Assembly: GCA_964400735.1 (NCBI GenBank)
Contig: CAYNVQ010000004.1
Coordinates: forward strand, 62,001-126,000
Direction: 5' to 3'
From: CAYNVQ01 sp964400735
GTDB lineage: Bacteria > Acidobacteriota > Aminicenantia > Aminicenantales > Aminicenantaceae
Length of the DNA: 64,000 bases
The notes under the pieces were generated by a model. It ran no database searches, was not told the DNA's origin, and was given only the letters and a program-made list of their open reading frames with translations. The position numbers were made by a program, and so were the translations under genes. Below, piece after piece: positions 35,000 through 43,272 of the stretch (the first letter of the stretch is position 1; each line of letters begins with the position of its first letter).

Positions 35000-36142
35000 A
35001 TGATTTCACGTCCGGCTGCCTTAGAACGAATTACCGCCGCATTTAATGTCCATCCCATTGCAGCTCTTCTAGGCCCTCGTCAATGCGGAAAGACCACGCT
35101 TGCTAAAATGATCGCAGAGGGCGAGCCATCCTCTTATTTTGACCTTGAAAATCCTGTTGACCTGCGGCGATTGTCTGCTCCTCTAAGGACACTGGAAGAG
35201 CTTGATAGCCTGGTCATTATCGATGAGATTCAGCGGCGCCCGGACCTCTTTGAGCTGCTCAGGGTTCTGGTGGACCGCACCAAGAATAGAGCCCATTTCT
35301 TGATTTTGGGATCCGCATCCCCAGGCTTGGTCAGGGGAGTTTCAGAATCTCTGGCTGGCCGTATCGGTTTCGTAGACCTTTCAGGGTTTGATATCGTGGA
35401 AGTCGGAGCGGCCAACCGAACCCGTCTCTGGGTACGTGGCGGTTTCCCCAGATCTTTTCTGGCAGAGGATGAACCTTCCAGTATGTCCTGGCGTGAGAAC
35501 TTCATCCGCACATTCCTGGAACGGGATATCCCGCAGTTTGGAATCAGCATCCCGGCTGAAACCCTGAGGCGCTTTTGGACCATGATTTCTCATTACCACG
35601 GACAGATCTGGAATGCAGCCCATTTCGCCAGATCCCTTGGCACTTCGGAGAACACGGCACGGCGCTATCTCGATATCCTTGCTGGTTCCTACATGGTCAG
35701 GATCCTTCCTCCTTGGTTCGAGAATATCCGAAAAAGGCAGGTTAAGGCACCGAAAATTTACATCAAAGACAGCGGGATCATGCATACTCTGCTTCAAATC
35801 TCTTCTCTGGAAGATCTTCAGGGACATCCGAAGCTCGGTTCGTCCTGGGAAGGCTTTTGTCTGGAAAACCTTATCTCTGTGCTGGGAACACGCAACACTT
35901 ACTTCTGGGCAACACATGCAGGCGCAGAACTGGATCTGTTGGTGATGGAATCCGGGAAGCGGCATGGTTTTGAGTTCAAATATGCTGATGCCCCGGGCAT
36001 AACGCGCTCGATGCACATCGCCGTTACAGACTTAGATCTCGAGCACCTGTGGGTGGTTTACCCAGGCCGGGAAGAATATGCTATCGCCGAAAAAATAACC
36101 GCCATTCCATTTGATGCTATTACGAGATTTGCTGATCTATGA
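35000..36142 (+). CDS. AAA-type ATPase with DUF4143
   Basis: 380 residues. Walker A GPRQCGKTT (25-33), Walker B LVIIDEIQ (71-78), sensor-like LILGSASP, then a winged-helix-like part (SLGTSENTARRYLDILAGSYMV) and the DUF4143 end WEGFCLENLI...AELDLLVMESGKRHGFEFKY, whose E-x-D...E-F-K pattern is reminiscent of nuclease-like folds. Such proteins are common in Bacteria and Archaea, are often found near toxin or mobile loci, and have no firmly known role. It has its own strong promoter and interrupts the kinase cluster. Confidence 0.85.
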   Translation: MISRPAALERITAAFNVHPIAALLGPRQCGKTTLAKMIAEGEPSSYFDLENPVDLRRLSAPLRTLEELDSLVIIDEIQRRPDLFELLRVLVDRTKNRAHFLILGSASPGLVRGVSESLAGRIGFVDLSGFDIVEVGAANRTRLWVRGGFPRSFLAEDEPSSMSWRENFIRTFLERDIPQFGISIPAETLRRFWTMISHYHGQIWNAAHFARSLGTSENTARRYLDILAGSYMVRILPPWFENIRKRQVKAPKIYIKDSGIMHTLLQISSLEDLQGHPKLGSSWEGFCLENLISVLGTRNTYFWATHAGAELDLLVMESGKRHGFEFKYADAPGITRSMHIAVTDLDLEHLWVVYPGREEYAIAEKITAIPFDAITRFADL

Positions 36143-36165
36143 TGATGCCCTGCGACATAAACATT

Positions 36166-36201
36166 TTGACACCTGTCTTTTTCCTTGATATTCTTTGCAA
36201 G
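36166..36201 (+). promoter_or_regulatory. Family promoter copy 7, diverged downstream
   Basis: TTGACA 36166-36171, 17-base spacer ending TTCCTTGA, -10 TATTCT 36189-36194. The GCCGACC block is replaced by GCAAGAA, probably by a small deletion, which also shortens the leader. Confidence 0.75.
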
Positions 36202-36218
36202 AAAGGGATCTGGGAATT

Positions 36219-38567
36219 GTGACTGTCAAATGCCCTAAGTGTCAGACTGAAAATCCTGATTCTGTGAAATTTTGCGGCGAGTGTGGAACACATTTAGGAC
36301 CAGCCAAGGATATTTCTATCACCAAAACCCTTCAAAGACCTCAAGCTATCCTAGATAAAACCATAGCAGGCAAGTACAAGGTCTTGGATGAATTAGGCCG
36401 AGGGGGGATGGGTGTTGTATATAAGGCAAAGGATATGCGGCTTGACCGCACTGTGGCCTTGAAATTCCTGCCTCCTGAGCTGACTAGAGACGAGGAAGCT
36501 AGGAAACGGTTCATCCAGGAGGCAAAAGCTGCGGCTGCTTTGGAACATCCTAATATCTGTACAGTCTACGAAGTTGATGAGGCTGATGGTCACACTTTTA
36601 TCGCGATGTCTTATATCGAAGGGCAAAGCTTGAAGGACAAGCTTAAAGATGACCCGTTATCCATAGATGAGGCCAGAGAAATTGCTTCACAGGTTGCAGA
36701 AGGTTTAAGAGAAGCCCATGAGAAAGGGATCGTCCACCGGGATATCAAATCGGCTAACATCATGCTCACAAAAAAAGGACAGGCGAAGATCACTGATTTT
36801 GGATTGGCAAAGTTATCCTGGGGAGCCGATTTGACAAAGCCTTCAACAATAATGGGAACGGTTGCCTACATGTCACCTGAGCAGGCAAGAGGGGAAGAAG
36901 TCGACCACAGGACGGATATATGGTCTCTTGGAGCGATGCTCTATGAGATGCTGTCAGGCGAACGCCCATTCCAGAAGGCTCAAGAACAAGCTCTGATCTA
37001 TGCCATCCTGAATGATAAACCGACACCACTCTCTTTGCTCCGATCTGATATTCCAAATCACATAGAACATGTGATTGAGAAAGCATTAGCAAAAGGGAAG
37101 AATGAAAGGTACCAAGTTATCCAAGAATTGATTCAGGATTTGGAACATTCTGTCACTTCCCCTAAAAGGGAGAAGTCCATCGTGGTTTTGCCGTTTGAAG
37201 ATATGAGTCCAGGAAAAGATAACGAATATTTCAGCGATGGTCTGACAGAAGAAATAATCTCTGACCTGTCCCAGGTGCATGACCTGCTCGTTATTTCGAG
37301 AAGTTCTGCCATGACCTATAAAGGGACAAAAAAGAAAATCAAAGAAATTGGACAGGAGCTTAATGTTCAATATGTCCTCGAGGGCAGTGTCAGAAAAGCC
37401 GGCAACAACCTCAGGATTACTGCCCAGCTCATCGATGCCATTAACGACACCCATCTCTGGGCAGACAAATACAATGGCACACTTGAAGATGTGTTCGATA
37501 TTCAGGAAAAGGTATCGCAGTCCATTGTTCATGCTCTTAAATTAAAACTGAGTTCTGAAGAAAAAAAGAAAATTTCCGCAAGGCCAATAGAAAATGCACA
37601 AGCCTATGACTGTTATCTGAGGGCCTATCGCGAGATTATGTCATTCTCCAAAGATAGATTGGAGCATGCCTTGAAATTGCTTCACAACGGTATCGACATC
37701 ATAGGAGAGAATGCCGTTTTTTATGCAGGTATGGCATTTGCACACTTCCAATATGCGAATCTTGGTTTCGAACAAGAAAAACATATAAAAAAAGCTGAAG
37801 AATTCGTCACAAAAGCTTTTAAGCTCGATCCTGAATTAGCAGAAGCATATTTCGTTTCAGCGTGTATCAATCAAGTCTTCCATGGAAAAGCTCATGAATC
37901 TATCGGCCAACTCCAGCGAGCTCATTCCATCAAACCAGAAGATCCGGAAATCATGACCTGGTTGGCTTGGGGATACGTTCTTGTCGGCAGAATGAATGTC
38001 GCTGTGTCTTTAGCGGATAGATGTATCAAGATAGATCCCATCAATCCAATGAATTATGCGATGAAAGGCATTATTCACTTATTTCAAGGACAATTCGATC
38101 TGGCCCAAAAGCCACTCCTGGATATGCACAAGATGGTTCCAGAAAGCAGCATGTGGCAGTTTTGGAAATCCATAGTTCTCCTTTATAACGACCGACCAAA
38201 AGAATCTTATGATTTCATAAACGAGTGTATTAAAGAGCCGGGTCAGGATACTATTGCCCAGATGGCCATATTTCTAAAATACGTGTTGAAAGGTGATAAA
38301 AATAAATTGTCCCATTTACTTACTCCTGATTTTATTAAAGCTGCACGAAAAGATTGCCAATTTTCGTGGCACATAGCCACTTTTTATTCATATATAGGGG
38401 AGAAAGATCGATCTCTAGAATGGCTGGAAAACGCCGTCGATAAGGGATTCATCAACTACCCCTTTCTCAATGAACATGATAAATTATTAGACAATATCCG
38501 TAATGAGCCCCGATTCAAGAAGCTCATGGAACGAGTCAAACACGAGTGGGAGAATTTTGAGGTGTAA
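36219..38567 (+). CDS. Zinc-ribbon Ser/Thr kinase with TolB-like and TPR domains
   Basis: 782 residues from GTG 36219. An in-frame TTG at 36195 touches the -10 box and is excluded. Zinc ribbon C5/C8/C19/C22; kinase LGRGGMGVVY, K82, HRDIKSAN (HRD 173-175), DFG 193-195; TolB-like domain (SIVVLPFEDMSPGKDNEYF, YVLEGSVRKAGNNLRI); TPRs; class tail RFKKLMERVKHEWENFEV. No membrane helix. The stretch from about 36480 to 36720 is almost identical in DNA to 32815-33060 of the neighbouring frameshifted kinase, pointing to recent duplication or gene conversion. Confidence 0.92.
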   Translation: MTVKCPKCQTENPDSVKFCGECGTHLGPAKDISITKTLQRPQAILDKTIAGKYKVLDELGRGGMGVVYKAKDMRLDRTVALKFLPPELTRDEEARKRFIQEAKAAAALEHPNICTVYEVDEADGHTFIAMSYIEGQSLKDKLKDDPLSIDEAREIASQVAEGLREAHEKGIVHRDIKSANIMLTKKGQAKITDFGLAKLSWGADLTKPSTIMGTVAYMSPEQARGEEVDHRTDIWSLGAMLYEMLSGERPFQKAQEQALIYAILNDKPTPLSLLRSDIPNHIEHVIEKALAKGKNERYQVIQELIQDLEHSVTSPKREKSIVVLPFEDMSPGKDNEYFSDGLTEEIISDLSQVHDLLVISRSSAMTYKGTKKKIKEIGQELNVQYVLEGSVRKAGNNLRITAQLIDAINDTHLWADKYNGTLEDVFDIQEKVSQSIVHALKLKLSSEEKKKISARPIENAQAYDCYLRAYREIMSFSKDRLEHALKLLHNGIDIIGENAVFYAGMAFAHFQYANLGFEQEKHIKKAEEFVTKAFKLDPELAEAYFVSACINQVFHGKAHESIGQLQRAHSIKPEDPEIMTWLAWGYVLVGRMNVAVSLADRCIKIDPINPMNYAMKGIIHLFQGQFDLAQKPLLDMHKMVPESSMWQFWKSIVLLYNDRPKESYDFINECIKEPGQDTIAQMAIFLKYVLKGDKNKLSHLLTPDFIKAARKDCQFSWHIATFYSYIGEKDRSLEWLENAVDKGFINYPFLNEHDKLLDNIRNEPRFKKLMERVKHEWENFEV

Positions 38568-38574
38568 ATAGCAT

Positions 38575-39900
38575 TCATGGCGTCCTGTCCGATTTCCCAA
38601 ATTTTCTGAAACCTAAATAAGTGACGATCCCCACGGCAACCAGAATCAATCCGGCCCATGCATGACGGGGTTTCTGTATCAACGTGTTCAAGACAAAGAG
38701 GAAACTGCACACGATGAATACGATCGGCGTTACAGGAAAGCCCCATGTTTTATAGGGGCGCGGCTCGTCTTTTTTAGTGATCCGAAAAACGAAAACGGAT
38801 ATGGCCACCAAACAAAAGAAGATCCAGTCGGTAAACACGACATAGGTGATGACATCTTCGAAAGTCCCCCAAAAGAACAGAAGAAAAATGGCCCAGGCCG
38901 ACTGCAGCAGTATGGCATTCATCGGCGTCCGGAACCGGGGATGGACTTTTGCGAGTCCCTTGAAAAATACCCTGTCACTGGCCATGGCATAATAAAGACG
39001 CGGAGAGGAAAGAGTATAGATTCCTGCTGTGCCGAACACCGATATGGCGATCATCATGGCTATTATTTTTCCGCTGAATGGATATATCGTCGCGACAGCA
39101 TCGGCAGCGACGCTGCTGCTCGCCGCAATTTTATCGACAGGTAAAAGGAAAAGATAAGCCAGGTTGATCGTGACATAAGCGATCGCCACGATCAGGGCGC
39201 CGATGATCAGCGCGCGCGGGACTGTTCGACGCGGATCGACCGCTTCCCCGGCCAGGTAGGTGGCGTGCTGCCACCCCCCGTAGGACCACAGGACGCCGAC
39301 CAAAGCCAATCCAAAAGCGTTGAAAAGACTTCCTCCAAAAGCGGATGCCGTTTGACCGGAAGATAAGAGTTCCGGGTCACCCATAAATAAACCCACAACG
39401 ACGATGGCCGCAATTCCTGCCAGTTTCAATCCGGTGAATACGCTGGCGAAAACCTCTCCGGCTTTGACCCGGAATATATTGACGAGGGTCACAAAGATGA
39501 TGGATCCAATAGCGACAATAGTGATTCCTTGCTGATTGAGAGGCACCAGGACGGCAAGATAGGTGGCAAAGGCGATGGCCAGCGCGGCAATGGCCCCTGA
39601 AGAGATGATAAAAAGATAAGACCACCCGTATAAAAACCCGAGTAAAGGCCCATAGGCCGTTTTCAGGTATTCATAAACACCGCCGGCCTGAGGAAACATG
39701 GAACCGAGTTCCGCAAAGGTGAGAGCCCCGGTCAGCGCGATGACGCCACCTAAAGTCCAAACGAGCAAAATATAGATTGGGGAAGGCAGATATTGGGCAA
39801 TTTGAGACGGGGTTAGGAAGATACCCGAGCCGATACAGGATCCGACGGCCACCATCGTCAAACCGTACAACGTGAGTTCCCGTTTTAATCGAGTTGCCAT
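38575..39900 (-). CDS. APC-family amino acid permease
   Basis: 441 residues with about twelve membrane segments. GSCIGSGIFLTPSQIA in helix 1 and FAELGSMFPQAGGVYEYLK between helices 2 and 3 are the signatures of the LAT/SteT-like branch of the amino acid-polyamine-organocation superfamily. It probably exchanges or takes up amino acids across the inner membrane. It faces the kinase at 36219 tail to tail with only seven bases between stop codons, and diverges from the kinase at 40056. Confidence 0.9.
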   Translation of the reverse strand: MATRLKRELTLYGLTMVAVGSCIGSGIFLTPSQIAQYLPSPIYILLVWTLGGVIALTGALTFAELGSMFPQAGGVYEYLKTAYGPLLGFLYGWSYLFIISSGAIAALAIAFATYLAVLVPLNQQGITIVAIGSIIFVTLVNIFRVKAGEVFASVFTGLKLAGIAAIVVVGLFMGDPELLSSGQTASAFGGSLFNAFGLALVGVLWSYGGWQHATYLAGEAVDPRRTVPRALIIGALIVAIAYVTINLAYLFLLPVDKIAASSSVAADAVATIYPFSGKIIAMMIAISVFGTAGIYTLSSPRLYYAMASDRVFFKGLAKVHPRFRTPMNAILLQSAWAIFLLFFWGTFEDVITYVVFTDWIFFCLVAISVFVFRITKKDEPRPYKTWGFPVTPIVFIVCSFLFVLNTLIQKPRHAWAGLILVAVGIVTYLGFRKFGKSDRTP

Positions 39901-39907
39901 CGTGGTC

Positions 39908-39935
39908 CTTATATGTTTACTCGAATTTTTGTCAA
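39908..39935 (-). promoter_or_regulatory. Candidate promoter of the amino acid permease
   Basis: Minus strand TTGACA (39935-39930), 16-base spacer, TATAAG (39913-39908). The transcript would begin one or two bases before the ATG at 39900. The same bases also offer AAGGA at proper spacing, so it is open whether this is a leaderless promoter or whether transcription starts further upstream. Confidence 0.45.
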
Positions 39936-39990
39936 ACTATATATCAAGGAAAAATAAATTGAAAGGATTTAAAACTGATTTAAAACGAAA

Positions 39991-40029
39991 TTGACACTCT
40001 CATCTTTCCTTGATAATATTTTGGCGACC
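39991..40029 (+). promoter_or_regulatory. Family promoter copy 8
   Basis: TTGACA 39991-39996, 17-base spacer ending TTCCTTGA, -10 TAATAT 40014-40019, then GGCGACC. The ATG at 40056 follows AAGGGGA. Confidence 0.8.
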
Positions 40030-40055
40030 GAACATGGGAATAGAAGGGGATAGAA

Positions 40056-43000
40056 ATGGCAAAAAAGTGTCCTAAATGTCAGTTCGATAACACCTCTGAT
40101 TCTAAGTTTTGTAAGGAATGTGGCACGCAGCTTCCTTCTCTCGAGGACATTGAAGTTACAGAAACCATAGAAACACCTAAAGAGGAATTGACCACAGGAT
40201 CTACATTCGCAGGCCGTTACCAGATTATCGAGGAACTGGGCAAAGGCGGAATGGGCAGAGTTTATAAAGCCCTGGATAAAGAGGTCAATGCCAAAATTGC
40301 ACTGAAGCTCGTCAAACCCGAAATCGCTTCCGACAAAAAGACCATCGAGCGATTCCGGAACGAGCTGAAGGTGGCCCGTGACATCGCCCATAAAAATGTC
40401 TGCCGAATGTACGACCTGGGCAAAGAGGAAGGGGCTTACTACATCACCATGGAGTATGTGTCGGGGGAGGATCTCAAGAGCTTTATCCGAAGGTCAGGAG
40501 TTATATCCGTAGGCAAAGCCATCTCCATAGCTAATCAAGTCTGCGAGGGTTTGATCGAAGCCCACAGGCTGGGAGTCGTTCACCGTGATCTCAAGCCCCA
40601 GAACATCATGATAGACAATGAAGGAAATGCAAAGATTATGGATTTTGGCATTGCCCGCTCCTTGAGAGCAAAAGGCATCACAGGGTCTGGCGTGATGATC
40701 GGGACGCCGGAGTACATGTCACCTGAGCAAGTGGATGGGAAGGAAGCCGATCAAAGGGCAGATATCTATTCCCTCGGGGTGATTCTTTATGAAATGGTGA
40801 CAGGCAGAGTTCCTTTTGAAGGAGATACAGCCTTTTCCATCGGGGTTAAACAAAAGAGCGAAACTCCCCGTCCTCCCAAAGAGATCAATGAGCAGATTCC
40901 AGAGGATCTGAACAGAGCGATTCTCAAATGTATGGAGAAGGAAAAGGAGAATAGATATCAGAGTGTAGGAGAACTTCATTCTAAATTGATGAATCTGGAG
41001 AAAGGCATCCCTACTGAGGAAAGAGTCATTCCTGAGAGAAAGCCCCTGACATCAAGGGAGATTACTGTTAAGTTCAGCTTAAAAAAGCTCTTTATCCCGG
41101 CTTTGATTGTGATCGCCATCATAATTGTGGGAGCTATCCTTTTTCAATTTTTGCCTCAAAAGGAAAAGGCCCCCCTTATTCCCCAGAAAAAGCGGGCGAT
41201 AGCTGTGATAAGTTTTGAGAATCAAACGGGAGATAAAGCCTTTGACCATCTGAGAAAAGTCATTCCAAATCTCCTTATTACTAGCCTGGAACGATCTGGT
41301 TATTTTCAGGTAACTACTTGGGAAAGGATGTATGATCTTCTCGAGCAGCTTGGCAAGCAGAATGTTGAATTTATCGACAGGGATCTGGGTTTTGAATTGT
41401 GTCAGATGGATGGAATCGATTCCATAATATTGGGGACATTCGGAAAGGCTGGAGATATATTTGCCACCGACGTGAAAGTACTGGATGTCAATACGAAGAA
41501 TCTCTTAAAAAGCGCCAGCTCAACAGGAGAAGGGGAGGGGAGCATCTTAAAGACTCAGATAGACGAGCTGAGCAGTGAGATTATTAGAGCGTTGGGTGTA
41601 CCTGAAACCAAAATTGAAGCAGAGAAAGGCCAGATAGCTAATGTGACCACTACTTCTATGGAAGCCTATAATTATTATTTAAAAGGGATGGAGGCGGACA
41701 GACGAAACTATTGGGAAGAAGGAAGACAGTATTTCGAGAAAGCAGTCGAGATTGATCCGACTTTTGCAATGGCTTACCTGCACCTATCAGGTTCACATCA
41801 AGCTTTAGGAAATACAATGGAATCGATCGAAGCTGTTAAGAAAGCAAAAGCCTTTTCTGAAAAGTTAACCGATAAAGAGAGGGTATATTTGGAACTCTCG
41901 TATACCGGAGTTGTCGAGCAAGATAAAGAAAAATATTTCGAACTTCTCCAGGATGCAGTACGGAGATACCCCAAAGAAAAAGAAATCCACTATGCGTTGG
42001 GCTGGCATTATCAGGCCACGCTAAGAGATTATGAAAAAGCTATCGACGAATATAATAAGACGCTGAAACTCGATCCCAATAACGAGGGAGCTCTGAATCA
42101 ACTTGGCTATGTGTACTTTAGTACGAGGAACTATGAAAAAGCCATTGAATATTTTAAAAGAGCCATTTCTAGTAATCCTGACTACCCCAATCCTATCGAT
42201 TCTTTAGGTGATACATATTTTCAAATGGGAAGGCTCGATGAAGCTATTGCTAAATTCAAGGAAGCGTTGGAGATAAGGCCTGATTTTCTCTATTCTTCAC
42301 ACAATATCATCTATATCTTTGCATTGAAGGAAGATTACGCTGAAGCTTTGAAATGGTCTGATAGATATATCGACATCGCTCCATCATCAATGAAGAAATA
42401 TCAAGGGTACCTATGGAAAGGATTTTATGATTTTTGGCTTGGTAGTTTTGAAACCTCCCTTTTGGAGTTGGATAAGGCCGTAGAGCTGGCAGCAGAAACG
42501 GAGAATGAACAGGCAAGGGCTTATGTTAATTGGTTAAAAGCATGGCTGTATTGCGATAAGGGGGAATTGGACACAAGCAGAAAATACTTGGAAGATTCGA
42601 TGGTGCCAATTATCACAAGCGATCCTCAGAGTCAAAAATTTTTTGAAGCAGTGTATAGCTTTAATTTCGGAATATTGGATATAAAGAGTGAGGACATCGA
42701 TTCAGCAAAAAAGAGATTGGCCATGATGAGGGATGCCTCTCCAGAGATGACTGAATCACAAAAGAGGTGGATGACATATTACGTTCCTATTCTTCAAGCT
42801 GAAATACTCCTTGCAGAGGGAGAAATTGAACAAGCAATTGCTGCTTTTGAAAACACATCGCCCAAAAGATCTCCCGCGCTTCAATACACCGAATGGATGC
42901 TGCTTTATAACCTCCCCTCCCTGAAGGATGTATTGGCAAGAGCCTATCAACAAAAAGGAAATATCGATAGCGCCATTGCAGAATATGAAAAACTGATTAC

Positions 43001-43202
43001 TTTTGACCCCGAAAGTGAAGCAAGATTCTTGATTCATCCTAAGTACTATTACAGGTTGGCCAAATTATATGAGCAGAAAGGGTGGGCAGGGAAAGCCATC
43101 GAGAACTACGAGAAATTCCTCGACCTCTGGAAAGATGCCGATCCAGGGATAGATGAGGTGGAAGATGCTAGGCAGAGGCTGGATGGGTTGAAGGGAAAAT
43201 GA
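40056..43202 (+). CDS. Membrane-anchored zinc-ribbon Ser/Thr kinase with TolB-like domain and long TPR array
   Basis: 1048 residues. Zinc ribbon C5/C8/C19/C22; kinase LGKGGMGRVY, K84, HRDLKPQN (HRD 176-178), DFG 196-198, GTPEYMSPEQ; membrane helix about 346-364 (FIPALIVIAIIIVGAIL); TolB-like domain about 385-520 (AIAVISFENQTGDKAFDHL); TPRs from about 545 (AYNYYLKGMEADRRNYWEEG), including a run of classical repeats near 655-760; class tail YEKFLDLWKDADPG...EDARQRLDGL. All catalytic residues are present. Likely a one-protein membrane sensor kinase with the TPR part outside the membrane. The beta-lactamase-fold gene follows at 71 bases and might be co-transcribed. Confidence 0.92.
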   Translation: MAKKCPKCQFDNTSDSKFCKECGTQLPSLEDIEVTETIETPKEELTTGSTFAGRYQIIEELGKGGMGRVYKALDKEVNAKIALKLVKPEIASDKKTIERFRNELKVARDIAHKNVCRMYDLGKEEGAYYITMEYVSGEDLKSFIRRSGVISVGKAISIANQVCEGLIEAHRLGVVHRDLKPQNIMIDNEGNAKIMDFGIARSLRAKGITGSGVMIGTPEYMSPEQVDGKEADQRADIYSLGVILYEMVTGRVPFEGDTAFSIGVKQKSETPRPPKEINEQIPEDLNRAILKCMEKEKENRYQSVGELHSKLMNLEKGIPTEERVIPERKPLTSREITVKFSLKKLFIPALIVIAIIIVGAILFQFLPQKEKAPLIPQKKRAIAVISFENQTGDKAFDHLRKVIPNLLITSLERSGYFQVTTWERMYDLLEQLGKQNVEFIDRDLGFELCQMDGIDSIILGTFGKAGDIFATDVKVLDVNTKNLLKSASSTGEGEGSILKTQIDELSSEIIRALGVPETKIEAEKGQIANVTTTSMEAYNYYLKGMEADRRNYWEEGRQYFEKAVEIDPTFAMAYLHLSGSHQALGNTMESIEAVKKAKAFSEKLTDKERVYLELSYTGVVEQDKEKYFELLQDAVRRYPKEKEIHYALGWHYQATLRDYEKAIDEYNKTLKLDPNNEGALNQLGYVYFSTRNYEKAIEYFKRAISSNPDYPNPIDSLGDTYFQMGRLDEAIAKFKEALEIRPDFLYSSHNIIYIFALKEDYAEALKWSDRYIDIAPSSMKKYQGYLWKGFYDFWLGSFETSLLELDKAVELAAETENEQARAYVNWLKAWLYCDKGELDTSRKYLEDSMVPIITSDPQSQKFFEAVYSFNFGILDIKSEDIDSAKKRLAMMRDASPEMTESQKRWMTYYVPILQAEILLAEGEIEQAIAAFENTSPKRSPALQYTEWMLLYNLPSLKDVLARAYQQKGNIDSAIAEYEKLITFDPESEARFLIHPKYYYRLAKLYEQKGWAGKAIENYEKFLDLWKDADPGIDEVEDARQRLDGLKGK

Positions 43203-43272
43203 GGATCGTATTCGATAAAAATGCAACCAGAAGAACAATTTAAATGGACACCCATGAGAGAGGAGGTTTCTT

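Noticed and set aside
36195..36218. TTG at 36195 as start of the kinase
   Set aside because: It touches the -10 box TATTCT; GTG 36219 gives the conserved start.
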